Of a DNA stretch of 64,000 nt, positions 1-8,421 are shown one piece after another. The notes under the pieces were generated by a model. The model made no database searches. It was not told the DNA's origin and saw only the letters and a program-made list of their open reading frames with translations. Position 1 is the stretch's first letter. Each line of letters starts with the position of its first letter. Both the position numbers and the translations under genes were made by a program. Origin of the DNA: Gracilimonas halophila (lineage in GTDB: Bacteria > Bacteroidota > Rhodothermia > Balneolales > Balneolaceae); the NCBI RefSeq assembly GCF_042684365.1, contig NZ_JBHULI010000025.1, positions 1 to 64,000 on the forward strand. The letters run 5' to 3'.

Positions 1-3
1 TAA

Positions 4-204
4 ATGACTCAATTAGAAAAATTACTCAATAAAATAACCGACAAAACTTACACCATAGGAATCGTAGGCTTAGGGTACGTAGGTTTACCACTGATGTGGA
101 CCTTCCACCAGGTTGGAATGCCGGTAATTGGCTATGATATAGACGAGAAAAAAGTCGAAAACCTCAAAAACGGCATCCCGTACATCAAGCACCTGGGGAA
201 GTAA
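4..204 (+). pseudogene. 5' fragment of nucleotide-sugar dehydrogenase (copy 1)
   Basis: This 66-codon reading frame matches the first ~65 residues of the full dehydrogenase at 905-2239, including the Rossmann GIVGLGYVGLP motif, and stops just after IKHLG. Bases 70-126 are identical to 971-1027. It lacks the substrate domain and catalytic cysteine, so it cannot be an enzyme. It is followed at once by the spacer repeat that also precedes the other copies. I read it as a recombination scar. Confidence 0.85.
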
Positions 205-221
205 ATGAAATTGATAACAAT

Positions 222-459
222 CGGCCTTAGAAAAAAGACCGTTAAGAAAATGATGAAGTGTAGCGTTAAAAAAGAAATCAAACCGCATGGTACTCGAATT
301 ACCTGCAAGCCCAGTAATGGAGCATTGATTTCTTTTAGCAGAATGAAATCATTTTTAGGGCTTTTTTCTACAGCCTTGATCTTTTGTTACTTTTGTATCA
401 AGACAAAAGTAAGGGAAAGTCGATACAGGCAAGAAATTATAAAAGCATAAAGTACATAA
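222..459 (+). repeat. Spacer repeat, copy 1
   Basis: This ~238-bp block recurs nearly unchanged at 668-904, each time just upstream of a dehydrogenase 5' end. It holds a perfect 10-bp inverted repeat with a 6-nt loop (TTACTTTTGT / ACAAAAGTAA, 387-412), a motif type common between genes in Bacteroidota. An open frame runs through both copies, but the differences include several amino-acid changes and no known protein is recognisable, so I treat it as non-coding. Confidence 0.75.
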
Positions 460-636
460 ATGTCCCAACACGAAAATTTACTTAAAAAAATAGAAGACAA
501 AACCTATACCATAGGTATTGTAGGCCTCGGCTACGTCGGTCTCCCCCTCATGTGGACCTTCCACCAAAACAACATGCCCGTACTCGGTTTTGATATCGAT
601 GCGAAGAAGTTGAACCAGGATTTTAAGGATTATTAG
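460..636 (+). pseudogene. 5' fragment of nucleotide-sugar dehydrogenase (copy 2)
   Basis: This 58-codon frame begins MSQHENLLKK like the full gene and carries the GIVGLGYVGLP dinucleotide-binding motif, then diverges after DIDAKKL and stops. Its first ~68 bases match 905-972 with one difference, but the next stretch uses a different, GC-richer codon set for the same residues, so it comes from a divergent allele. It is a second truncated remnant. Confidence 0.8.
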
Positions 637-667
637 AATTACCAGGATTAAAATGAATTACATATCC

Positions 668-904
668 GGCCTTAGAAAAAAGACCGTTAAGAAAATGATG
701 AAATGCAGCGTTAAGAAAGAAATCAAACCGCATGGTACTCGAATTCCTTGCAAGCCCAGTAATGGAGCATTGATTTCTTTTAGCGGATTGGAATCATTTT
801 TAGGGCTTTTTTCTACAGCCTTGATCTTTTGTTACTTTTGTATCAAGACAAAAGTAAGGGAAAGTCGATACAGGCAAGAAATTATAAAAGCATAAAGCAC
901 ATAA
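668..904 (+). repeat. Spacer repeat, copy 2
   Basis: Near-identical to 222-459 and directly upstream of the complete dehydrogenase ATG at 905. The inverted repeat lies at 832-857. As the last ~240 bp before the operon's first intact gene, it may also carry the promoter or leader of the polysaccharide operon; that is inference. Confidence 0.75.
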
Positions 905-2239
905 ATGTCCCAACACGAAAATTTACTTAAAAAAATAGAAGACAAAACCTACACCATAGGTATTGTAGGTTTAGGGTACGTAGGTTTACCACTGATGTGG
1001 ACCTTCCACCAGGTTGGAATGCCGGTAGTTGGTTATGATATAGATGAAAAAAAGATTGAGAACCTAAAAAAAGGAATTCCTTATATAAAACACCTCGGAA
1101 CCGAGATGATGGAAACCCTCGCCAACTCCGATAAAGCCGATGCCACCACCGATTTCTCCCGCCTCGATGAAGCCGATGCTATTTTGTTATGCGTGCCCAC
1201 ACCCCTCGACCACCACCGCGAGCCGGATATGAGTTATGTGGAGCAGACCACCGACACCGTCTCCCAATACCTGCGCAAGGGACAGCTGGTGATCCTGGAA
1301 TCCACCACCTGGCCGGGGACCACCGAGGAGCTGATGATCCCCATCCTGGAGAAGAACTCCGGACTGAAAGCCGGAACCGATTTTTATGTGGCCTACAGCC
1401 CCGAGCGCGAAGACCCGGGCAACCCGAATTTCAATACCGCCAAGATCCCCAAAGTGGTGGGCGGACATGGAGACGAGGCATTGAAGCTGGCAACAGCCAT
1501 GTACGATACGGCCATTGTGGAAACCGTGCCGGTCTCCGACTGCAAGTCTGCCGAGGCTGTGAAGCTGACTGAGAATATCTTCCGTTCGGTGAATATTGCC
1601 CTGGTAAATGAGCTGAAGGTGGTGTATGAAGCCATGGGTATTGACGTACATGAGGTGCTGGATGCCGCGGGGACCAAACCCTTTGGTTTTATGAAATTTA
1701 CGCCCGGCCCCGGATTGGGCGGGCACTGTATTCCCATTGATCCGTTCTACCTCACATGGAAGGCACGCGAGTTTGAGAAACACACCCGCTTCATTGAGCT
1801 GGCCGGAGAGGTAAACACGAATATGCCCACCTACGTGGTGGACCGAACCATGCACGCCCTCAATACTCACAAAAAAGCCATGAACGGCAGCAAGGTGCTG
1901 GTGATCGGACTCGCCTACAAACCGGATGTGGATGATATGCGTGAATCTCCGACTTTTAAGATCTTTGACCTGCTGAAGAAAATGGGAGCCGAGATCGCTT
2001 ATTACGATCCGTTCATCCCGGAAGTTCTGCCGACCCGTGAACATGGGGAGTACACCGGAATGCAAACCGTGGAGTGGAACAAAGAAACGGTTTCAGGTTT
2101 TGATGCTGTATTGATCTCCACGAACCATTCGACCATTGATTATGCAGAGCTGGCTGAGTGGAGTGATTGTATCATTGATACGAGAAATTCGATGAGTGGG
2201 GTTAAACCGAGAAGTGAAAACCATATTATTAAAGCTTAA
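905..2239 (+). CDS. wbpA: UDP-N-acetyl-hexosamine 6-dehydrogenase (WbpA/WecC family)
   Basis: This 444-aa cytosolic enzyme should oxidise C6 of a UDP-N-acetylhexosamine to the uronic acid using NAD. Visible features are the N-terminal Rossmann motif (residues ~18-30), the STTWPGTT segment (~133-140), and the catalytic cysteine C275 in GGHCIPIDPFY, followed by the UDP-binding C-terminal domain. Length is normal for the family. The substrate is UDP-GlcNAc (WbpA) or UDP-ManNAc (WecC); a WecB epimerase at 20519 makes either plausible. Codon use changes near codon 65, where fragment copy 1 also ends, suggesting a mosaic gene. Confidence 0.9.
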   Translation: MSQHENLLKKIEDKTYTIGIVGLGYVGLPLMWTFHQVGMPVVGYDIDEKKIENLKKGIPYIKHLGTEMMETLANSDKADATTDFSRLDEADAILLCVPTPLDHHREPDMSYVEQTTDTVSQYLRKGQLVILESTTWPGTTEELMIPILEKNSGLKAGTDFYVAYSPEREDPGNPNFNTAKIPKVVGGHGDEALKLATAMYDTAIVETVPVSDCKSAEAVKLTENIFRSVNIALVNELKVVYEAMGIDVHEVLDAAGTKPFGFMKFTPGPGLGGHCIPIDPFYLTWKAREFEKHTRFIELAGEVNTNMPTYVVDRTMHALNTHKKAMNGSKVLVIGLAYKPDVDDMRESPTFKIFDLLKKMGAEIAYYDPFIPEVLPTREHGEYTGMQTVEWNKETVSGFDAVLISTNHSTIDYAELAEWSDCIIDTRNSMSGVKPRSENHIIKA

Positions 2240-2265
2240 GAATTAATTTAGAACAAAAAGAATCA

Positions 2266-3276
2266 ATGCTAAACGGAAAATCAATACTTATTACAGGTGG
2301 TACTGGCTCATTAGGAAAAGCCCTCACCAAACATATTTTTGAAAATTATCCTGACATCAATAGATTAGTAATTTTTTCTAGGGATGAACAAAAACAATTC
2401 CAAATGGGGCAAGAACATCCACATGATCAATTTCCTCAAATAAGGTTTTTTATTGGAGATATCAGGGATGAACAGCGTATAAAACGGGCTCTGAAAGGAA
2501 TTGATTATGTGATACACGCGGCGGCGATGAAGCATGTACCCATTGCTGAATACAACCCAATGGAATGTATCAAAACGAATGTGTTAGGAGCTGAAAACTT
2601 GATCAACGCATGCCTTGAAACAGAAGTTGAAAGAGTAGTTGCACTCTCTACGGATAAAGCAGCGGCTCCAATTAACCTTTACGGAGCGACGAAACTAACT
2701 TCGGATAAACTTTTTATAGCAGCTAATAATATAAGAGGATGGAATCCCATTAAGTTTTCTGTAGTACGTTATGGAAATGTAATGGGATCAAATGGGTCTG
2801 TAATTCCTTTTTTCTTGAATAAAAGAAAGGAAGGAGTATTACCTATAACAGACCCGAATATGACACGATTTAATATTTCCCTACAAGGGGGAGTGAATAT
2901 GGTCATGCATGCACTTGAATATGCATGGGGAGGAGAGCTGTTTGTCCCAAAGATCCCTTCTTATCGTATTATGGATGTCGCGGAGGCTATCGGGCCTGAA
3001 TGTGAAAAGCCAATTATTGGGATTCGTCCCGGGGAAAAAGTTCATGAGGAAATGATCACTGCTTCGGATTCCTTTAACACCTATGATTTAGGTAAATACT
3101 ACGCAATTCTTCCGCAGGTTCCTCGATTTAAGCTTGAAGATTTTATTGAGCAGAATAATGCTAAACGTGTTGAGCAAGGGTTTCGCTATAATTCCGGCGA
3201 AAATGAAGAATGGGAAACAGTTGAAAGCCTTAGAAATCTTATCAAAGAACACGTAGATCCGGATTTTAATCTATGA
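2266..3276 (+). CDS. pseB: UDP-N-acetylglucosamine 4,6-dehydratase (inverting), PseB type
   Basis: A 336-aa extended short-chain dehydrogenase/reductase. The N-terminal TGGTGSLGKA motif binds NADP; AAAMKHVPIAEYNPMEC and the Y-x3-K in LYGATKL (preceded by LSTDKAAAP) are characteristic of PseB/FlaA1. The family removes water from UDP-GlcNAc and inverts C5, giving the 4-keto-6-deoxy-L-arabino-hexosulose that starts pseudaminic acid synthesis. It overlaps pseF by 4 bases, indicating translational coupling. FnlA-type enzymes of L-FucNAc synthesis are related, but the sequence looks closer to PseB. Confidence 0.88.
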   Translation: MLNGKSILITGGTGSLGKALTKHIFENYPDINRLVIFSRDEQKQFQMGQEHPHDQFPQIRFFIGDIRDEQRIKRALKGIDYVIHAAAMKHVPIAEYNPMECIKTNVLGAENLINACLETEVERVVALSTDKAAAPINLYGATKLTSDKLFIAANNIRGWNPIKFSVVRYGNVMGSNGSVIPFFLNKRKEGVLPITDPNMTRFNISLQGGVNMVMHALEYAWGGELFVPKIPSYRIMDVAEAIGPECEKPIIGIRPGEKVHEEMITASDSFNTYDLGKYYAILPQVPRFKLEDFIEQNNAKRVEQGFRYNSGENEEWETVESLRNLIKEHVDPDFNL

Positions 3277-3965
3277 GTAAAGCAATCGCAATTATTCCTG
3301 CAAGGGGAGGTAGTAAAAGAATTCCCCAAAAAAATATTAGAAACTTTTTAGGTGAACCTATTATCAGTTATGTAATTAATGCAGCTCTAAAGAGTAATTT
3401 ATTTGAAACTGTGATGGTATCAACTGACTCAAACGAAATTAAGAAAATTGCTATAAGCTATGGAGCAGAAGTTCCTTTTCTTAGGAGTAAAAAAAATTCA
3501 GATGATTATGCTACCACTATTGAGGTCTTGGAAGAAGTAATTAATAGATATAAAGAGGTTGGCAAAAACTTTAATTATGCATGTTGCCTTTATCCTACAG
3601 CACCATTTACAAACCCCAAAAGGTTGAAGTTTTTTTTTAGAAAACTAAAAGAAAAAAACTACGATTGTATATTTCCAATTTTAGAGTATTCACATCCTAT
3701 ACAAAGGTGTCTTAAATTAGTTGAAGGGAATCGTATAGAAATGGTTAATCCAGAAAATTTAATTACTAGATCACAAGATCTAGAAAAGAGGTATCATGAT
3801 GCAGGGCAGTTTTATTGGTTTGTTCCCGATAAATTAATTCCCCAAAAAAAACTTTGGACAGATAATACTGGGGGTATTGTAATTAATCCTTTAGAGGCTC
3901 AGGATATAGATAACATAGATGATTGGAAGTTGGCAGAGCTTAAATATCAGATGATAAATGACTAA
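3273..3965 (+). CDS. pseF: CMP-nonulosonate cytidylyltransferase (PseF type)
   Basis: This 230-aa protein begins with the cytidylyltransferase signature IIPARGGSKRIPQKNI and has the NSDDYATT, CCLYPTAPF, TRSQDLE and YHDAGQFYWF blocks typical of PseF, ending in DIDNIDDWKLAELKY. PseF activates pseudaminic acid with CTP to give the CMP-sugar donor. The ATG at 3273 overlaps the pseB stop. Although the activating enzyme is PseF-like, three steps that normally lie between PseB and PseF are missing from the locus. Confidence 0.88.
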   Translation: MSKAIAIIPARGGSKRIPQKNIRNFLGEPIISYVINAALKSNLFETVMVSTDSNEIKKIAISYGAEVPFLRSKKNSDDYATTIEVLEEVINRYKEVGKNFNYACCLYPTAPFTNPKRLKFFFRKLKEKNYDCIFPILEYSHPIQRCLKLVEGNRIEMVNPENLITRSQDLEKRYHDAGQFYWFVPDKLIPQKKLWTDNTGGIVINPLEAQDIDNIDDWKLAELKYQMIND

Positions 3966-3977
3966 TTTTAAACAATT

Positions 3978-4886
3978 ATGACAAGGAAGAAAGTCTTAGT
4001 TACAGGTGCATCAGGAATGCTTGGTGCGAATTTAGTTAGCCAATTAGAAGTCCACTTTGATGTTTACTCTACTTCTTCATCTGATTTTAAAGAAAGGAAG
4101 TTTGATAAATTCAAAGTTTTCGATCTAAATAAAGAAGATTATTCTCCACTATTCTCATGGGTTGATCCGGATGTAATCATTCACTGCGCTGCAATAACCA
4201 ACGGTAATTTCTGCCAGAATAATCCATATGAGGCATTTCTTACAAATTCTTTTTCTTGTGAAAAGTTGGCAAGTTTTTCAAATAAAGAGTGTCATATAAT
4301 TTATATTTCGACAGACGCTGTTTTTTCACCAGATATCCATCTTGCTAAAGAAAGTGATATTCCAAATCCTGAAAATATATATGGGAAGTCTAAAGAACTC
4401 GGTGAATTTTTACTACAGAGTTCACATAAAAAAATTTCAATTATAAGAACCACAATTGTGGGACTGAACTTGAATTCGAAAAAAAGTGGTTTTGCTGAGT
4501 GGATTATTCGGAGTCAACAGAAAGAAGAAAAGATAAATTTATTTGAAGATGTTTTATTTACTCCGATCTCAATTTGGAGACTTGGAAAAGAAATTATTTC
4601 ACTTATCCAAAATCCAATGAATAGAAAAATTTGTCATATATCAGGATCTGAAGTTGTTACAAAATATGATTTTGGTTATGAGTTGGTCAAAAGCCTAAAT
4701 GGTAATTTTGATTTATTAACTAAAGGAAGTATTCGGGAATTTAGTGGTAGAGCAAAAAGATCAACTGATCAAACTTTATCTTGCAAAAAGTATGAAATTG
4801 AAAGAAGTGTAAAACTCCCTGCCCTTATAGAAACCGTTAATGATATTAAAATTAAATACAATGAAAGATATAAAAATTGGAAATGA
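3978..4886 (+). CDS. RmlD-like sugar-nucleotide reductase (SDR)
   Basis: A 302-aa atypical SDR. The N-terminus has TGASGMLGAN, the middle has IIHCAA and YISTDAVF, and the active-site Y-x3-K is in IYGKSKE. This resembles dTDP-4-dehydrorhamnose reductase and other 4-keto-sugar reductases. It lies between the cytidylyltransferase and the NeuB-type synthase and overlaps the latter, so it probably acts in the same nonulosonate pathway, perhaps reducing the 4-keto product of PseB where PseC would normally add an amine. That role is inference. Confidence 0.75.
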   Translation: MTRKKVLVTGASGMLGANLVSQLEVHFDVYSTSSSDFKERKFDKFKVFDLNKEDYSPLFSWVDPDVIIHCAAITNGNFCQNNPYEAFLTNSFSCEKLASFSNKECHIIYISTDAVFSPDIHLAKESDIPNPENIYGKSKELGEFLLQSSHKKISIIRTTIVGLNLNSKKSGFAEWIIRSQQKEEKINLFEDVLFTPISIWRLGKEIISLIQNPMNRKICHISGSEVVTKYDFGYELVKSLNGNFDLLTKGSIREFSGRAKRSTDQTLSCKKYEIERSVKLPALIETVNDIKIKYNERYKNWK

Positions 4887-5931
4887 TTTAATTGGAAAAG
4901 GCCATCCAGTATATTTTATTGCAGATATTGCTGCTAACCACGATGGTGATATAAATCGAGCAAAAAAACTTATTGATTTGGCGAAAGAGAGTGGCTCAAA
5001 TGCAGTAAAGTTTCAGCATCATGATGTTTCTAAATATGTAAGTGATTATGGCTTTAAAAATTTAGGTGGAAAGTATAGTCATCAGGCAAAGTGGAAAAAG
5101 TCGATTTTTGAAGTTTATAAAGATGCTGAGGTGCCGGTAAACTGGACTGATGAACTTAAGAAGCATTGTGATGATATTGGGATTGAGTTTTTTTCAACTC
5201 CTTATGACTTAGATATGGTAGACCATTTGAATGATTATGTGCCGGCTTTTAAAATTGGTTCAGGTGATGTTGCATGGAATAAAATGTTAGAAAAAGTAGC
5301 AAAATCTGGTAAACCAGTTTTATTTGCTTCTGGTGCAGCAACCATGCAGGAAGTTGTAGATGCTGTAGATATTATCAGTAGTCATACAGAAGATCTTCTT
5401 TTGATGCAGTGTAATACTAACTATACTGGATCAGACGAAAATTTTAAGTACATCAATCTGAACGTATTAAAAACTTATGAAACTTTGTTTCCTGATGTTC
5501 TTCTAGGTTTAAGCGATCATACTCCAGGTCATGAGACGGTACTTGGTGCGGTTGCATTAGGCGCGGTGGCTGTTGAAAAGCATTTCACTGATGATTGCAG
5601 TAGAGAAGGACCAGATCACCCGTTTTCAATGGACCCTGAAGCCTGGAAAGCTATGGTTGATTCAACAAGGTTGTTAGAGTCAGCTATGGGAAGCACGGTT
5701 AAGAAAGTTGAAGAGAATGAAAAGAAAACAGTAGTACTTCAGAGAAGAGCTATACGGGTAACTACTAATTTAAAGGAAGGGGATAATTTGAAAAAAACTC
5801 ACATCCAATATCAGAGACCTTGTCCTAAAGATGCGATTCATCCTAATGAAGTAGACAAAGTTATAGGTAAAAAGTTAATCAAAGATATTGAGTCAGGTGA
5901 TTATATCAGACTGGAGCATATTAAATGGTAA
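4861..5931 (+). CDS. neuB: NeuB-family nonulosonic acid synthase
   Basis: The protein condenses phosphoenolpyruvate with a 6-carbon amino sugar to form a 9-carbon sialic-acid-like sugar. Visible are FIADIAANHDGD, VKFQHHDVSKYV, FSTPYDLDMVDHL, FKIGSGD, GLSDHTPGHE and VEKHFTDD of the TIM barrel, followed by a C-terminal SAF (antifreeze-like) domain from RRAIRV onward. I chose ATG 4861 rather than 4840 because family members begin close to IGN-x-IG. It overlaps the preceding gene by 26 bases. It looks more like a general NeuB than classical PseI, so the exact substrate is open. Confidence 0.85.
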   Translation: MKDIKIGNDLIGKGHPVYFIADIAANHDGDINRAKKLIDLAKESGSNAVKFQHHDVSKYVSDYGFKNLGGKYSHQAKWKKSIFEVYKDAEVPVNWTDELKKHCDDIGIEFFSTPYDLDMVDHLNDYVPAFKIGSGDVAWNKMLEKVAKSGKPVLFASGAATMQEVVDAVDIISSHTEDLLLMQCNTNYTGSDENFKYINLNVLKTYETLFPDVLLGLSDHTPGHETVLGAVALGAVAVEKHFTDDCSREGPDHPFSMDPEAWKAMVDSTRLLESAMGSTVKKVEENEKKTVVLQRRAIRVTTNLKEGDNLKKTHIQYQRPCPKDAIHPNEVDKVIGKKLIKDIESGDYIRLEHIKW

Positions 5932-6668
5932 AGAAGATTAGCCCTAAGGTCTCGATAATAATTACTTCATATAATTATGAAGATTACATCATTGAATGTG
6001 TTGAATCATGTCTGAATCAAAAAGGCTTTAATGATTTTGATGTGATTGTAGTTGATGATGGAAGTTCAGATGCAACAATTAGTCTCCTAAAAGGAATTTC
6101 AGATTCAAGGTTAAAAGTATATCAAAACCAGAATCGTGGCATAGAATTCTCTTCTAATTATGGAATTAAAGTATCTAATGCAGATTATGTAGTGAGAGTA
6201 GATGCAGATGACAAGCTTTCTCCAGACTACTTGGGCGAAATAGTTCCACTAATAGAAAACTCCGGATATGCCTTCGTGTATTCAAACTATTATATATTTA
6301 ATGCGAATAGTGAAGTAATTGATAAATCAGAGTTACCGCCGTTTAATAAAGAGGAAATTTTCAATAGGGGAGATTTTTTAGCTACAGGTACTTTATATAG
6401 AAAGAAGACCTTGAAAAATGTTGAATTCTATTCAGAAAGCGTAAAAAATTGTGGTTTAGAAAATTACGAATTGATTCTGAAAATAATTGATGAATCAAAT
6501 AAAGGTGCTCTAAATGAAGATCACCTTTTTTATTACAGAAGACACTCGCTGAATTTATCAGAGAAAAAAAAGAAAAGAATAGTTTCATACGGTAAAAGCT
6601 TAATGAAAAACACATACAATAGAGAATACAAAACTAATAAATTTCACCCTTACAAATTAGAGTTATAG
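5925..6668 (+). CDS. Glycosyltransferase family 2
   Basis: A 247-aa GT-A fold transferase with the N-terminal SIIITSYNYEDYI strand, VVDDGSSD, and the metal-binding DxD in RVDADDKLSPDYL (residues ~89-101). It likely adds one sugar to the lipid-linked repeat unit on the cytoplasmic face of the membrane. It overlaps neuB by 7 bases and is followed within 3 bases by the PIG-L deacetylase, so all are one transcription unit. Donor and acceptor cannot be read from sequence. Confidence 0.85.
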   Translation: MVKKISPKVSIIITSYNYEDYIIECVESCLNQKGFNDFDVIVVDDGSSDATISLLKGISDSRLKVYQNQNRGIEFSSNYGIKVSNADYVVRVDADDKLSPDYLGEIVPLIENSGYAFVYSNYYIFNANSEVIDKSELPPFNKEEIFNRGDFLATGTLYRKKTLKNVEFYSESVKNCGLENYELILKIIDESNKGALNEDHLFYYRRHSLNLSEKKKKRIVSYGKSLMKNTYNREYKTNKFHPYKLEL

Positions 6669-6670
6669 AT

Positions 6671-7357
6671 ATGAAACGGGTATTAATTGTTTCAGCTCAT
6701 CCTGATGACGATATATTAGGTTGTGGTGGATTCATGGCAAAATATTCTTCTTCAGTTAAGTTCAAAGTGATTTTTATAGCTGAGGGCTCCTCTTGCCGAT
6801 TTTCGGAAGCTGAACTTGGAAAAAAAGAAGTAAGTGATGCTATTAATAGAAGAAACACATCAGGGATTAAAGCTTTGGATATTTTAGGAGTTAAAAATGT
6901 AGAGTTTTATAATTTACCGTGTGGTCGATTGGATCAGATTCCTATAATTAATATAAACAAGATAATTGAACAAGAGATTATTCAATTTGAACCTGATACT
7001 CTATTTACTCATTCTGAGAACGATGCAAATAATGACCATAAAATTGTTTCTAAAGCTTCAATAATGGCAACACGCCCTAATGCCAATAATTTTGTGGAAA
7101 AGGTTTTTCAGTATGAAATACTATCTTCTAGTGAATGGAAATTTACTGAAGCTTTTTTACCCAATTACTTTGAGGCACTTACCGGTGATCAAATTAAGCT
7201 TAAGTGGGATGCACTAGCCGAATATGAAACGGAAGTAAAAAAGTTCCCATTTCCAAGATCATATGAAGGGATAGTTTCATTGGCTAAGTACAGAGGCATG
7301 CAAAGTGGTTGTGAGTTTGCAGAAGCTTATAGATTAATTAGACATATAAGAATATGA
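6671..7357 (+). CDS. PIG-L/LmbE family N-deacetylase
   Basis: A 228-aa zinc-dependent deacetylase. The AHPDDDILGCGG motif (residues ~9-20) supplies zinc ligands and the general base, and HSENDANNDH (~115) supplies the third ligand region. The family removes N-acetyl groups from sugars. It overlaps by 4 bases a formyltransferase gene, so the pair probably exchanges an N-acetyl for an N-formyl group on the nonulosonic acid or another amino sugar. The exchange model is inference. Confidence 0.82.
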   Translation: MKRVLIVSAHPDDDILGCGGFMAKYSSSVKFKVIFIAEGSSCRFSEAELGKKEVSDAINRRNTSGIKALDILGVKNVEFYNLPCGRLDQIPIININKIIEQEIIQFEPDTLFTHSENDANNDHKIVSKASIMATRPNANNFVEKVFQYEILSSSEWKFTEAFLPNYFEALTGDQIKLKWDALAEYETEVKKFPFPRSYEGIVSLAKYRGMQSGCEFAEAYRLIRHIRI

Positions 7358-8007
7358 AAATAGCTTGTATTACATATAGAAGTTGGGCATCTGAAATCTA
7401 TAATAAGTTGGCAAAAACTTATGATGAGCACGAGTTTCTTTTGATTCACTCTAAAGAGAATTTTTCTGAGGAGGGAGTGAAAAGCTTTAAACCAGATATA
7501 ATCTTGTGGTATGGTTGGAGTTGGATGATAAGTAATGAGTTTGTTGATAATTATGAATCAATAATGCTTCATCCAAGCCCACTCCCCAAATACCGAGGTG
7601 GCTCTCCAATTCAAAACCAGATAATTAATGGAGAAACTAAATCAGCTGTTACTCTATTTAGAATGACAAAAGAGTTAGATAAAGGGGACATATATATACA
7701 GCAAGAAATAAGCCTTAATGGCTATATTGAAGATATATTTGAGAGAATAATTAAAGTTGGTTATGAAACTACTTGCAAAGTGTTTGATGGAGAATATATT
7801 TTAACGCCCCAAAAAGAAGAGAATGCTACATATTACGAAAGAAGAACCCCTTCAGAATCAGAGATCACATTAGTGGAGCTTAGTTCTAAACCAGGAAGAT
7901 ATATTTATAATAAAGTCAGGATGCTCACAGGGCCTTATCCGAGAGCTTTTATTCGCACCTCAGATGGGAAAAAGATTATTTTTCAAAATGTTGATATAAT
8001 CGAATAG
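7354..8007 (+). CDS. Sugar N-formyltransferase (Fmt/ArnA-N fold)
   Basis: A 217-aa protein with the formyltransferase loop LHPSPLPKYRGGSPIQ (residues ~72-87) and the acidic LDKGDI segment carrying the catalytic aspartate, followed by a short Fmt-like C-terminal domain (GPYPRAF). It would transfer a formyl group from N10-formyl-tetrahydrofolate to an amine. In Fmt and ArnA the motif is N-x-H; here the Asn position is Met (M-L-H), an unusual change in a catalytic residue. Translation is coupled to the upstream deacetylase. Confidence 0.78.
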   Translation: MKIACITYRSWASEIYNKLAKTYDEHEFLLIHSKENFSEEGVKSFKPDIILWYGWSWMISNEFVDNYESIMLHPSPLPKYRGGSPIQNQIINGETKSAVTLFRMTKELDKGDIYIQQEISLNGYIEDIFERIIKVGYETTCKVFDGEYILTPQKEENATYYERRTPSESEITLVELSSKPGRYIYNKVRMLTGPYPRAFIRTSDGKKIIFQNVDIIE

Positions 8008-8009
8008 AG

Positions 8010-8081
8010 TTTGGATTTACTAGAGCTTCACTAAAAGCAGACAGAAATATTAAAGCTGGTGTTAGAATATCTGAAAAATAA
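8010..8081 (+). pseudogene. Remnant resembling a NeuB SAF-domain linker
   Basis: In the frame of 8010-8081 the peptide reads TRASLKADRNIKAGVRI, resembling the R-A-x4-N-[IL]-K-x-G segment at the start of the SAF domain of NeuB proteins (compare RRAIRVTTNLKEG in the neuB here). Nothing else of that gene is present upstream. It overlaps the next gene start in another frame and is probably a deletion scar. Confidence 0.4.
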
Positions 8082-8409
8082 AAAAATTATTGTAGTAGTA
8101 GCTCATCAGGATGATGAGTTGCTTGGCCTTGGGGCAACCTTGCATAGGCTAATATATGAATATAATATACAAACGCATGTAGTTATACTTGGAGAAGAAA
8201 TAACCTCCAGAGGGGATGAACGAGACCCAGAGCAGTGGGGGAAAGAACTCAAAGTTCAAAAGCAGAACATCAAAGATCCACAAGCTGCAATAGGGTACCA
8301 CTCAGTCAATACCTACAACTTTCCTGATAATCGGTTTGATACCGTAGGGCTATTGGACATCATAAAGGTTGTTGAGAAGGAAAAATTGGTAAATCAATCC
8401 TATTCTTGA
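8059..8409 (+). pseudogene. Truncated PIG-L/LmbE deacetylase
   Basis: The 116-residue frame begins at GTG and carries the AHQDDELLGLGAT motif of PIG-L enzymes, then ends at KVVEKEKLVNQSYS, just before the second zinc-ligand motif (H-x-D-x3-DH) should appear. The intact family member at 6671 is about twice as long. The upstream part overlaps the NeuB-like remnant and the flippase ATG follows 12 bases later, so both ends look like a rearrangement junction. It is unlikely to be active. Confidence 0.7.
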
Positions 8410-8421
8410 AGTAATTACTTA

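Noticed and set aside
205..895. Two similar open frames of ~80 codons (205-450 and 653-895)
   Set aside because: They translate the duplicated spacer. They contain a perfect inverted repeat, show several amino-acid differences between otherwise near-identical copies, and resemble no protein.
1187..2065. A 292-codon reverse-strand frame inside the dehydrogenase gene
   Set aside because: It lies fully opposite a clearly coding gene and has no recognisable motif; it is a product of the GC-rich codon use there.
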